Assembly (NCBI GenBank): GCA_011634665.1
Contig: WAEK01000012.1
Location: 496,001 to 560,000 of the forward strand
Source of the DNA: Mortierella sp. BCC40632
Lineage: Eukaryota; Mortierellomycota; Mortierellomycetes; Mortierellales; Mortierellaceae
Direction: 5' to 3'
DNA length: 64,000 nt
Shown: positions 24,108 through 34,857 of the stretch, piece after piece
How positions within the stretch are numbered: the stretch's first letter is position 1
Layout: each line of letters begins with the position of its first letter
Position numbers and translations under genes: made by a program
The notes under the pieces: generated by a model
Databases searched by the model: none
Seen by the model: only the letters and a program-made list of their open reading frames with translations
Told to the model about the DNA's origin: nothing

Positions 24108-24145
24108 TCTTCGCCATCAGTCTTAAAGTTGGGGAAGTATAAAGG
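24108..24145 (+). promoter_or_regulatory. Shared promoter block and TATA box of GTPase gene 2
   Basis: CTTCGCCATCAGTCTTAAAG, then TTGGGGAAGTATAAAGG. TATA at 24138 is 78 bases from the ATG, longer than in genes 1 and 3 because a 23-base poly-T run is inserted between them. Confidence 0.65.
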
Positions 24146-24215
24146 TTTTCTTTTTTTTTTTTTTTTTTTTTTTAGCTTTCTTTTTTATTCCTCTCCTCAC
24201 ACCAGTCCCAAAGAC

Positions 24216-26601
24216 ATGCATCCAGATCCCAAGTAAGTGCAAAGTTTCAATTGCTTGAATAGGTCTAAGCCAAATGATATAAATTTTCTAGTTTCTGAAA
24301 GACAAGTCATTGTTCCTAATTTTTTACTACAGTGAGCAGTACTTTTCTCTCGACGAGGGAGAAACAGAAGAGCACTTGGAGAAGTACGATGAGCAAGTTC
24401 TTCTTCGATATGATTTACAAAATCTGTCAACCAGGTGCGTTGATGATAATATGTTCTAAATCAACTAGAGTCCTAAGAACCACATTGAAGCTCCTTGCAA
24501 AGTATACACTGAACCATATGTGATACTATTCGCAACCCGTAGGCTCGGCTCTGTCGAATTCGGTGCGATACAATGGACAGACGAAAAAAAAATGGGGTTT
24601 CTTGACGCTGTGATGTCGACTTTGCATACTCTTGAAAGTGCTAAGACTGCCATCCTACAGTCAGTCACTATAAATTCCTTCGACATTATAAACGCTCCTT
24701 GGGATCCTACGTCAGAGCTTGGTATGCTAAACCATACTCGCAATGCTGTGCATCGAGGTTTTGGCACCTCCTCAAGGTAAGCCATCATGTTGTCAAAAGC
24801 TTATTATACACATTCCCCGATGGTACAGGCTAATCATGGCAGCTTTCTTGGCATCATTTGAATGAGTAGTGGTAGTGGTCGCCGGAGGAACATGTACCCA
24901 GTCGAAAACCATTTCAAGAAGAAAGTGATCAATATCCTTGTCATTGGATCATCCCAATCAGGAAAGTCCAAGTTAATTGAGACCACCTGCAGGCACCTCG
25001 ATCCAGAAAGAAACATCGATCACGTTAAAACTAGGCAAGGCTCCGGATCAAGTATTTCGGATGTTATTTTCAGCGAGTTCCAAGCTCATGTTCCCGAATA
25101 TGAATTAGTCTATACCAACAGCCAAGACCAGAGCGCGACAGATGATCCTCAAGATGTAGCTTGGACGGAAAGGAACGCGGTTGATGTCGAGGAGCTTCTA
25201 AATGTTGAGAGCCGAGAAGCGTACCAGAGAAATATCAATCGTAGCGACATGAAGGTCCTTACGCGTGAAGCGGATTCTCGCACCAAGCATACTTTCAGAT
25301 TTTTCGAAACTCCAGGGCTCGACAGCCCCGAGGGTGGTGACGAGAGGAGGTTTGCAAAGATCTTGGAAGCTCTACTCGAGGCACAAAAAATTGACCTGGT
25401 CATTTTTACATTGGAGTTTGATGGACGCAAATCACTAAAAGGAACTATAAGACGTGCCTTTGAGAACTATCACAAAATCTTCTCAGATATGAGAGGACTT
25501 TTTACGTTCGTCCACACGAAAGCGAAGTACGATAAGCAGCATCCAGAATTCACTGAATACCGCAATCTCCTTGCAAGAATGGAAGAGCTCGATCGTATCA
25601 TGGACCGAAAGTCGCGTCATATTGCTATTGATCTTGACTCTGATGAGCACAGACCAGTTTGTATTAACAAGAGACAGGCCGATATCCGAGAACTATTGTC
25701 TCTTGCCGATTTGAACGTTCCAGTCTCGACCAATGAACTGCGAATATCCAAGACTCTGTGGATGCGTGAAATGGATAGCTATATTGTTAGATGGACCGAG
25801 ATAGCCCAGATTTCTATTGAACAGCAGATTCTCGAAACTTTCTCGGTTAGAAGCAACGCTACCGAACGGAAGGAAGAGATCATCAGGGCCGACCTCACAG
25901 GCGTCAAGTTAGACTTCCGCGAGAAGAGAAAGATGCTCAAGTATTATGAATCTGATGATCTCGTGCTGCTTGTCGAGAAGTCGAGTATAGAAGACCAAAG
26001 AAGACTCAGGATTCTACCACTATTTAGGCCTTCTCAAACACTGGAGGCGACAGACCTGGAGTGCGTGATTGATGTTTTTAAGCAAAGCTGCGGTGGATAC
26101 AGAGTTGCACCTTTAAATGGCGGAGTTGGCTTCAACCACTGGAAAGTTGGGATTAAGAGAAGAGTTCTCAAGAAGGGGCCCTACAACGCAAAGTTGCTTG
26201 CAAAGCGCCGCAATAAGTTCAGGGGATGTATCAGCTCGCTCAAAGCAGATTTGGAAGGGATGCAAATAGCGTTACGGGATCTACAAAGAGAATTAGCAGC
26301 TCAAGGTGCATCAAACAACTGTGAGATCTCTGAAGAGGAAGAGAAACTGCAGAAATCTCTCAAGGCCAGAGCATATGCCCTGCTAGACACGGTTGACCCT
26401 ACTCTTTTCATTAATGCTGCAAACGCTGGAGTATACGATCCAGATACAAAAGAGAATCCGGAAAAGGCGGCCGAGTTTTATGCAAACTACACCCCTGAAG
26501 AAGACGAGGAAATCTCATGGGACTATCTCAATGCTATGATTGACGAGATGGAAAAAAAAGATGATGAATACGTGATAGACTTTGATCATTATCTCGATTA
26601 G
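24216..26601 (+). CDS. AIG1-like P-loop GTPase family protein, array gene 2
   Basis: Exons 24216-24232, 24333-24434, 24543-24776, 24870-26601 give 694 codons plus stop with all phases matching. An in-frame TGA directly before the ATG at 24862 shows that the large last exon is not the whole gene. The phase-2 acceptor at 24868-24869 resolves this. The N-terminal part is Glu/Asp-rich (EQYFSLDEGETEEHLEKYDE). The G domain has an intact P-loop VIGSSQSGKSKL, G3-like FFETPGLDSPEGG with Glu in place of the usual Asp, and G4-like FVHTKAKYD. The C-terminus has a predicted coiled coil (SLKADLEGMQIALRDLQREL) and the family tail EFYANYTPEEDEEISWDYL. About 75 bases of upstream intron separate it from an exon whose end (TCCTCAAG) matches the exon ends in genes 1 and 3. 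Role unknown. Confidence 0.87.
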
Positions 26602-26982
26602 ATATTGTTTCTAAATGTCACCCATGTTCAGGTCTATCGGAAGGAAGAGACCTATGAAGTCGGTCCCCACTTTTGTTCAACTCAAGGGACTACCAATCAC
26701 TACGCTATTCAATATATTTCTTGAAAATTGACTTGAGTGCCATACCACAATCCTCTAGCCGACTCTTATTCGTCAGTCCGAGCGAACCATCGCATCCTAT
26801 CTCTTCCACTTCGGCACTTTAGCTCTTTCAGTGGGATTCTTCCTAGAGGCTATGAAAAGTTACACTCGACTCCAGCTGGATTACCAGCCCCGTGAAATTT
26901 TCCGGTGTATTACATCAGAGCCAAGTTTTGTCCGCACTCCCGTACTGGTTTGGAAACTCTTGCCGCTCCTGCCCACAGAGTC

Positions 26983-27052
<70 letters not shown>

Positions 27053-27797
27053 GTGGTCGGTTTTAATACTCAGAGCACTCCCTCTTGTTTCTCCATTACA
27101 ATGCCCTTTTGAGCTGACCAGTACTGGTCTATCAAGTAAAAAATGGAAATGCCTCAATTCTTCTCCGGTCAGGAAAAGGCAAACAGACCAAGACCGCCCA
27201 TTCCACAATCGTTGTAGAGAACAGCTGTCGAAAGTAAAAGCAAACACTCGATCAATTTGGTAACTTAAGACCCATCAATTTCCTTCAAGCCTGCTTTTTC
27301 TGTATCTTCGACGCCCTCTGACTCGAGTATCCTGAACTGATAGTTAAGGTGTGGTAAAATTTGCTACTATCTTTCTATCCTTCGAGTAGTTTTCGCGCAG
27401 TCAGGGTAGGTCTAATTCTCAATACCTCATGGAGTATGAGTCAAGGCTTTCAAATTTACAGACAAAGCCAAAAGACACGAAAGACGCCAAGACAAGACAA
27501 GGGAGTAGCCCTCTGCGATAGGGTTATCAGCGGGCATCAGCACAGATTCATGCGATACAAACAGAGCCAAGGTCACTCTAAATCGGTCGCCTTAGAACCC
27601 TTGCTGGATGGACAGATATTCAAAATGGGAAACTCCACAACACAGTAGCCTCAAGTATCTCGAGAAATAGAACTCACTGTGGATTAGACACTGTCGGCCG
27701 AAATCCTTTTTCGCGTGCATCTTCCACCTCTAGTGTGATTTTTCTGAGTCAAGCCTTGTGGGTCTATTTTCCCGCACTTTTAGCCTATCTCTCTAAG
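26602..27797. other. Spacer between GTPase genes 2 and 3
   Basis: No gene supported. It contains the (GA)n tract at 26985-27049. Remaining frames are short and unrelated to the array. Confidence 0.5.
26985..27049. repeat. (GA)n microsatellite
   Basis: About 32 uninterrupted GA units in the spacer between GTPase genes 2 and 3. Confidence 0.95.
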
Positions 27798-27832
27798 CTT
27801 TGCCGCCACACTAAAGACCAGGAAAGTATAAG
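27798..27832 (+). promoter_or_regulatory. Shared promoter block and TATA box of GTPase gene 3
   Basis: CTTTGCCGCCACACTAAAG, then ACCAGGAAAGTATAAGAGG. TATA starts at 27827, 50 bases before the ATG. This is the closest match to the gene 1 block. Confidence 0.65.
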
Positions 27833-27876
27833 AGGGCACATTCAGCTCATCCTCTTTTCCCAAAACTTGTCCAACA

Positions 27877-30177
27877 ATGAAAAGCCCAAACCCCAGGCAA
27901 GTCTGAAAAAATTCCTGATAGACCGGTTTTCTAGAGTCATAAACAATCAACCACCCAGCTAATGGAGGGCAAATCTGCTTCCTGGTTATCAACAGCAAAG
28001 AAAAGACCTCTTGCAATGACAAGGAGATTAAAGATCGCGATTTTTATGACATTCCGCCGTCTGGGTATGATGAATATTTTTGGTAGTATCAAATCTCACT
28101 CCAGGTCAGTCGAGGTATTGAAGAATACTATGAAGCTCCAAGATCACTGAAATTAATGATCTTCATTACACTGAATGGAACACTTCACGGTTCAAAGATC
28201 CAAGCCCAACGATGAACAGCCGATTTTAGGTAGAGGAGATCTTCACAATGTCGAAGGCAAACCCCCTCGCCCTGTCCCTTATTCTTGCGATCACAAAAAC
28301 ACTCCCTTGATTACTACTTCAGAGGTGGATACGATCACCAAGGCTTCCAAAGAGACTCAGAGGAATTGTAATACCACTTCAAGGTAAAATGTCTTGTGGC
28401 TGTAGGTTCATTCGTCTCTCATGATCCGAATATGTAAACTAATCACGGCTGTCCTCTTGATATGATTGAATTGTACAGCCCCAACGGAACCCAAGCAAGT
28501 GCTGCACACACAGTCAATGGCCGAAATGAAAAAAAAGACATCAATATTCTCGTTGTTGGGCTGCCCCAATCAGGAAAGTCTACATTGACCGAAGCCATCC
28601 GCAAGTATCTCGATCCAAACAGAAAAATCGACTACAGCAGAATTGGAAGCGGAGGTGAAATGGAACCGAGCTTCAATCCTAGAAACACATCACATACCAG
28701 GGCCATCACAATCAACGAATTTCAGTCTTACATCCCCGACTACAAATTAGTTTATACCAAGGACCAACGCCAAACCACGAAGGACAACCCCCAAGATGCG
28801 GCTTGGACGGGGGAGGATGCGGTTGATGTCGATGAGCTTCTAGAGGTTCCGGATCTAGAAACATACCAAAGGAACATCGACCGTGGTGACATGACAATTC
28901 TCATGAGCGAACCAGAGCCTCGGATTGAATACAACTTCCGTATCGTTGACACTCCAGGGCTCAACAGCACGGGAGGCGGAGTAGAAAAAGAATTTGGCAA
29001 GGTCTTGGAGGCCATATCCAAGATAAAAGAACTACACTTGGTCATCATCACCTTGGGAAAGAACCAGTTTACGCATCAGTATATCAAAGACTACTGCAGT
29101 ATCTTTTCAGTAATGAAAGACCTTTTTGTGTTTGTCCACACAAAAGAGAAACATAAGGAACGACGCTCGTCAAAGGACCACCATTCTTCTGAAAAGGAAA
29201 TACTTGGTCATGAATTGGATCCAGAAACCCGTCATCTTGCTATCGACTCGGACTTTGATGAGCATAGGCCAGTCTATGTTTACAAGAGACAGGCTGGTAT
29301 CCGAGAACTCCTTTCTCTTGCCGAATCAAATGCTCCAATGCCCACGAGCCAAATGCGAGTTTTCAAGAGTCAATGGATGCGTCAAGTGGATGACATTGTT
29401 GTTAACTTTTGCACGGTATCCATGAATAAGATTCAGATGGCTAGAAACAACTCCCTTAGGCGAAAGGGGTTAGATACTGTCAGACTCGATCTCAACAGAG
29501 CCCTTCTTGACTACCGCGGGAACCAATCCGATCTCAAAGACCTTGAATCCGATAATCTCGAGCTTCTTGCTGAAAAGTCAAGTCTCGAGAACAGAGATTT
29601 ACTCGACATTCTATCGTTCACGAGAGCTCCAATATCACTCGCGGTATCAGAACTGGAGTGTGCGATTGACGTGATTCGTGAAGTGAGTGATGGCTACCAA
29701 GTTATGTCTTTGGAGGGAGGGATTGGCTTCAACCACTGGAGTGTAACGCTCAAGAGAAAGGCTTACAGGAAAGGAGTCTACAGGGCAAAGATGTATGCTA
29801 AACGCCGCACTAGGTATATGGAACGAATTGCTAGGCTCAAGGAAGAGATGAGCAAGCAAGAGATGCACATTCGGGATCTCCGCAGACAACTAGCAACTCA
29901 GGCTCATGACGCGCCGATCGAAAGCAAGTGTCCTGATGAAGAGGCCAAATTACTGATATTTCTTGAGGCCGAGATACGGGCCAAAGGGAACACACTCCAC
30001 CTCAACCTTTTTGTTGCCGCTGCAGAGGCTAGTGTGTACGATCCAGGTGCAGGAGTTAATCCAGAGATGATATCCGAGTTTTATGCAAACTATGTCCCTG
30101 ATGATGATGAGGAAATCCCATGGGAGCAACTCAGGACAATGTTTGAAGAACCTGGATCGGACGGTTCGCCCAATTAA
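27877..30177 (+). CDS. AIG1-like P-loop GTPase family protein, array gene 3
   Basis: Exons 27877-27896, 27996-28064, 28198-28383 (provisional; 28240 is an alternative start), 28479-30177. The sum is 657 codons plus stop. The first exon encodes MKSPNP plus two bases and is followed by a GC donor (AG/GCAAGT), a known minor GC-AG class. The G domain is the most canonical of the three: P-loop VVGLPQSGKSTL, G3 IVDTPGLNSTGGG, G4-like FVHTKEKH. The C-terminal half has a Lys/Arg-rich patch (KRKAYRKGVYRAKMYAKRR), a coiled-coil segment (RLKEEMSKQEMHIRDLRRQL) and the tail EFYANYVPDDDEEIPWEQL. This is the copy nearest the segmental duplication and the likely parent of the relic at 33.2 kb. Family assignment rests on motifs; biological role unknown. 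Confidence 0.85.
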
Positions 30178-30591
30178 AGCGATACTTGCCCCTCATTTTG
30201 ACTGGATGTTTGCCCAAAAGATTGTCCCCATCTGGCTCGATTGCTAAGAGAAAATGGTCATTTCTTTTAGAGCCCATGAAAGATCAACCTCTAGCTCCAC
30301 AATCTTCTCAAGTGTCATCATTTGTTCTATGCAATAATCTTCAAGTTTGTTCTCCTTATTTTGTGCGAGTCGTCTAAGCAATTACGTACTCAGAAAATAA
30401 AAGAGACCTTCTTTCTCTCTTCTCTCCTTCCCTCTCCCTCTCTATCGAAATTCGAAAGGAGAAGAAACTATCGGAGATGAATGCTACCGAAATCCATTTG
30501 TAAAGTTAATCTAGAGTGCCCCTAAAAGGCATCTACATATCTATGGGAAGCCAGAAGAGACCTGACAATGGCCAACTTGACCCAACCGGAC

Positions 30592-30598
<7 letters not shown>

Positions 30599-30624
<26 letters not shown>
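30599..30624. repeat. Poly-T run
   Basis: Run of about 26 T in unit A. A shorter T run (33878-33892) occupies the equivalent place in unit B, so it predates the duplication and has changed length since. Confidence 0.85.
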
Positions 30625-30628
<4 letters not shown>

Positions 30629-31187
30629 GGAGGTGGTATAGATGGTCGGACCTGTATCCTGAAGCGCCACTTGCCGTGAAGTTTATTTTTACCTGACCTT
30701 TGATCACCTGCAGAGCATCTCCTAATCAGGTGCACACCTGCTATTAATACGAAGAGAGATGGGTATGTGGTGGAGTGGGGAGTCTAGATGGGTTCGACAG
30801 TCAATAAGGGGTGGGGGTGGGGGATTAAATGTCTCGGAGAGATCTTTGGCAACGAGTGAACAGTGACGTGAAGAAAAAACTGCCACGGTTATGGTGGGTG
30901 GACAGAAGCAGTTGTGGGAGGAGAGTTGCTTTTGAATAACAAGTTAGCCTGGATCCAGATCGGCGGAACCTTTGGTACAGTGTTCGGAATGTCTCCTCTC
31001 TTCGCTTGAACAGGGAGGGTTGGCGGACTTTATGCCAGGATGGTCGTTGTGCCCCAACAGGCAGGACTCTAAATGACACAAGCTCCAGAAATTTTTTCTA
31101 TGTTTAGCGGTAATGCAAGGAGTGGAATTCGCGAAAGCGAGGGCAGGAGAGGAGAGCATCAATCATTGTTTTTGGCAGGTGTACAAA

Positions 31188-31437
31188 TATAAACCCTTGA
31201 ATAGCCTCTCTTTCTTTACACCCACCTTCACTTCCAATCCGTTCGTCCATCTCCTGACTCTTCATAGCGAAATTGTAGGTATATCTTGTTCTTACCAAGT
31301 GTACTGATGTCCCACCCATAGCAGCAGTCCCAAGTCTGTCTGATGCTATCCAACTTTCTCCCCTTCCTCTTTCGGACACATGGAGAATACACACTAACCG
31401 CCCTCACTCATCCCCTCCCCCTCCCTCTCATTTTCAG
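31188..31437 (+). promoter_or_regulatory. TATA box and putative 5'-UTR intron of protease-like gene A
   Basis: TATAAAC at 31188-31194 is followed by a CT-rich leader. A donor-like GTAGGT at 31275 and a strong acceptor CTCATTTTCAG ending at 31437 flank a pyrimidine-rich segment, 7 bases before the ATG. The same elements occur at 34563 and 34850 in the second copy. The intron is inferred from signals only. Confidence 0.5.
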
Positions 31438-31444
31438 ATATAAA

Positions 31445-32137
31445 ATGAAATTATCAGCCTTCCTTGCCCTGTCGGCTGCATGGGTACCCCTTGTCACTCA
31501 AGCAATTGTCAATGGTCGTTTTGCTACATCCCCTTTCCTGAAAGGTGTCGTCAAGATCAACGATGACTGTACTGGAGCATTGATCGGTAACAAATGCGTT
31601 CTGTCGGCTCACCATTGCTTCTTCAAGGGTCGTTTAGGCGACGTCATGCTCCCAAAATATGAAGACTCGGTTGTCTTCGAGTCTACCAATCTATCGAAAA
31701 TGGTCTCTTCTTTCTCGCCTGATTACAGCAACAAGCGCTGCTATGATATGGAGATTGCCGTCCTAGCCAATCCCCACAACAACGGGTATAACCTCACTAA
31801 CAAATCTGTCCGGGATCAAAGTGTTGCGGCTGCTGGATGGGGTTTCCTCGGCGATTACACTCTACCAAAAACGTTGCAGTTCATCCAGTATACATCCAAG
31901 GCCACAATCGTCCCAAGTGATGGAATTGTTGTCCCTGTTCCAGATGGAGCTTCTGGTATCGCCTTCCGTGATTCTGGTGGACCCCTGTTTGCTTGCCGCG
32001 GTGGCAACTGCTTTGTTGTTGGAGTGGCAAATGGAAAAGCGAAAGGCTCGACACTCATGAAGACAGAACACTTGTGGTGCGATGTGAGGTCGAACTGGGA
32101 CTGGATCAACAAGACCATGAAGGAGCACTGCTATTGA
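31445..32137 (+). CDS. Secreted S1-family serine-protease-like protein, copy A
   Basis: The protein has 230 residues in one exon. A signal peptide (MKLSAFLALSAAW to QA) is followed immediately by IVNGRF, which matches the IVGG mature N-terminus of chymotrypsin-fold proteases with no propeptide between. Catalytic His is in CVLSAHHC. Catalytic Ser is in RDSGGPLFAC. The position of the catalytic Asp (usual DIAL) reads EIAVL, with an Asp two residues earlier. The residue at the oxyanion position 193 is Arg, and the specificity-pocket position 189 appears to be Gly. There are eight Cys and N-glycosylation sequons (NLTN, NKT). It is therefore a secreted S1 fold with altered or lost activity. The start was chosen because the preceding in-frame Met (31343) lies upstream of a strong acceptor and would bury the signal peptide. 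Confidence 0.85.
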   Translation: MKLSAFLALSAAWVPLVTQAIVNGRFATSPFLKGVVKINDDCTGALIGNKCVLSAHHCFFKGRLGDVMLPKYEDSVVFESTNLSKMVSSFSPDYSNKRCYDMEIAVLANPHNNGYNLTNKSVRDQSVAAAGWGFLGDYTLPKTLQFIQYTSKATIVPSDGIVVPVPDGASGIAFRDSGGPLFACRGGNCFVVGVANGKAKGSTLMKTEHLWCDVRSNWDWINKTMKEHCY

Positions 32138-33213
32138 AGACCCAACTCATAATTAATAAATTTCCTCAACGAGTTACCTTTTCAGAGTTACCTCTTTTAG
32201 ATTTTCATTTTGGAGCAGAAAGGAAAGCGTGCCAGTTATTGTTTGACTCCATGGATCACATTTCTTACACACTGTCTATCATGGACACAATAGATTCAAA
32301 AGAACGGGCAATCAAGGCTCAATGAAAGTGGAGTATAGTCTCTCGCTCAATGCGAGTACTTCTAACAGCAACCCATGGAAGGCTTCTTTACTCTCCGCGT
32401 TTGTTTTGGTTAGGTTCTCGCGTGAATGACTTCTATTTTGTCCAGCTGTTTAGGTTGATATCTCGTGGCACATAGCCCTATTAGTCGATGACTACATACA
32501 TGAATATTCAGCCACCTCATGCTCTCTAGGTAATATGCGATGGGCACTGGGGCACTGTTTATGATTTTGGATGGCTGACGACTTTGCAGGTGTTCAGCCA
32601 TCTGTAGGACTATTGCGTGAAACAGCTTTTTTGACCAAGTGTAGGTTACATGAAAGCACTTTCACCCCTTCTAAGCAAGGGTTTGGAGTTTGTTCCACAG
32701 ATTAACAAGGCATGCGAAGTACAACTAGTGCTATGCACATCATTATCACTGTATACCCACTGTACCTCACGTCATACATGCAGCCGCCTCCTAAGCAATG
32801 CCAGGATAAAAACCATTGTCCGAAGATTATCTGAAAGTTGATTATTTTCTAGAATTTAACCTCTCCTGAGGACATTGTTAATACAGTCTACACTTATAAT
32901 ATTATGTTTCATTTGTCAGAGCCTAAGGCGAACTAGCCAGCATTATCAGCGGAGAAAATTGGTTGGATCGATTCTTCTGTGAGGTTTGGGAACCTGATGA
33001 ACCTCTAGGACAGCCATATACTATAAACCTGATGCGTTTTTTTTTTTTTTTTTTTTTTTTTTGGCTCCAGGAGCAAGAGCACGGCAGCTAAGAGTCAAGA
33101 ACTTGGCACTGACATTTCAGTCGAAAAATCTGTACTCGGGTTTCAGCCTGAGAACGTGGAGGTGTGAGGAAGTATCGTTAATCAAGACCTCGAGAGAGTT
33201 AGAGCTCAAGTTA
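32138..33213. other. 3' flank of unit A
   Basis: No gene supported. AATTAATAAA at 32150-32160 is a likely polyadenylation signal for the protease-like gene. A poly-T run at 33038-33061 marks the approximate junction between units A and B. Confidence 0.5.
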
Positions 33214-33495
33214 TAGCAAAAAGTGCCTCAGTGGATGTCCAACATGGATGACATCATTGCTGAGTTCTGCACACTATCCGAGGACTCAATTCACCGGACC
33301 CTCAAGACCGTATGGAGCAGCGGAAGCGACAATAGACTCACACTAGAGAGAGCCATACTTAAATATCACACGGAGCAAACTGATCTCAGACACTTTGATA
33401 CCAATGTAAACTATGTCTCTGATGGTGACGAGGACACTTGAGATATTCTCAGCACCTTGTTTGATGAGCTTGAATCGAACGGTCAACTTGAATAA
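33214..33495 (+). pseudogene. Broken GTPase family copy with internal deletion
   Basis: The frame reads PQWMSNMDDIIAEFCTLSED, ERAILKYHTEQTDLRHFDT, then NVNYVSDGDEDT, TGA, DILSTLFDELESNGQLE and TAA. The first part matches gene 3 around QWMRQVDDIVVNFCTVS and NRALLDYRGNQSDLKDLES. The last part matches its tail NYVPDDDEE and LRTMFEEPGSDG. About 190 residues between are missing, and one stop interrupts the tail. No G domain remains. Confidence 0.85.
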
Positions 33496-34857
33496 AGCGA
33501 CATTTGGCACTCACTTTGACTGAATATTGGCTTTATAGAACATCTCTATACGACACAATTGTCCGAGGGGATGGTCATTTCTTTGTAAAAACAACTTCTA
33601 GTCCCTCAATCCTCTCAAGTATTGTCAAAAGTTCAGCGCAATAATTTCAAATTAGCCGCTCTCTCTCTATTTTATGCGAGTCATCTAAGCAATTGCATAC
33701 TCGGGGGTCCTCCCTCTTTTTCACTCTTTCTGTCTCTTTCTTTCTCCTTCCTCTCTATCAATGAATACGACCGAAAATCCATTTTAGGGTGAATCTGGAT
33801 TGCCTCCAAAAGGTACTTACATATGTCTATGGGAAGCCAGAAGAGGCCTGACAAAGGTGCTCTTGATCTACGTGGACTTTTTTTTTTTTTTTTAATAGAG
33901 CGGAGGCGGTAGATAGTAGATCCTGCACCCTGAAGCGCCACCTGCCGTGAGGTTTATTTTTACCTGATCTTTGATCTGCAAAGCATCCTCATCGGGTGCA
34001 CACTTGCTATAAATACGAGAGCGCTGTAAGAGAGGAGTATGCGGCTATAGAGTATAGAGGGGAGTTACAGGATTGGCACGACAGTCGACAAGGGGGAAGA
34101 GACTAGATGTCTCGGAGAGCTATGAGGGAACCGGGGATGTGAAGAAAGAGCTTTCGCAGCAATAGTGGACAGAGAAGCGGTAGTGGGCGCAGGGTTGCTT
34201 TGATAAACTATGACATAGCCTGGGGTCCAAATCGGCGGAACCCTTCATTTCTTCGCGTGAGCAGAAAAGGCTGGCGGACTTTTTTTACCAGGATAGCCGT
34301 TGTGCTCCAACGAACGCCCAATAGGCAGGACTCCAACTGCAGGGACAAGGGAGATCCCTCGTGTGGCGCCAATTTATTTAAGACGCCACCGTACCCAAAG
34401 CGGGTACCCCTTCTAATGCCATTTTTAGGATAGTTCATGGATCAATGACACATAAGCTTCAGCAAAAAAATTCTAAGTATAGCGGTAATAGGAGGATTGG
34501 AATTCACGAAAGCGAGGGCAGGTGAAGAGAACATCGATCCATGTTGTCGGCAGGAGTACACATATAAACCCTTGGGCGCCTTCTTTTTCTCTACATCCAC
34601 ACTCACCTCCAATCCACTCGTCCATCCCCCGACTCTCCATAGCGAAATTGTAGGTGTATCCTGTTCTTACCAGGTGTGTTAAGATCCCTTAGCAAACATC
34701 TTGACTGGCCCTCTTACTTACGCATAATCTCATGTCTTTGTCCAATTCTATCTGACCTACAAGTCCCCCACCCCCTCTTCGAACGCATTGTGACTATACA
34801 CTAACCACCTTAACTCACTCTCTCCCTCTCCCTCTCTCTCTCATTCTCAGATATAAA
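33496..34857. other. Unit B flank and promoter of protease-like gene B
   Basis: No gene supported. It is similar throughout to 30178-31444. It carries TATAAAC at 34563-34569 and the acceptor-like CTCATTCTCAG ending at 34850. Confidence 0.6.

Larger units (their letters stand above)
29390..33030. repeat. Tandem segmental duplication, unit A
   Basis: This unit runs from the C-terminal half of GTPase gene 3 through its 3' flank and the first protease-like gene to about 33030. Matching blocks with unit B include CTATGGGAAGCCAGAAGAG (30541 and 33826), the TATA/5'-leader region, the whole protease coding sequence, and the 3' flank containing AATGCGAGTACTTCTA. Boundaries are approximate, read by eye. 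Confidence 0.8.

Noticed and set aside
24862..26601. The single large exon of GTPase gene 2 as a complete intronless gene.
   Set aside because: A phase-2 acceptor 6 bases after its ATG joins in frame to three upstream exons built exactly as in genes 1 and 3.
31343..32137. Start of protease-like protein A at the upstream Met (264 residues).
   Set aside because: It would place the signal peptide internally; the second copy has no such extension, and a likely 5'-UTR acceptor lies between.
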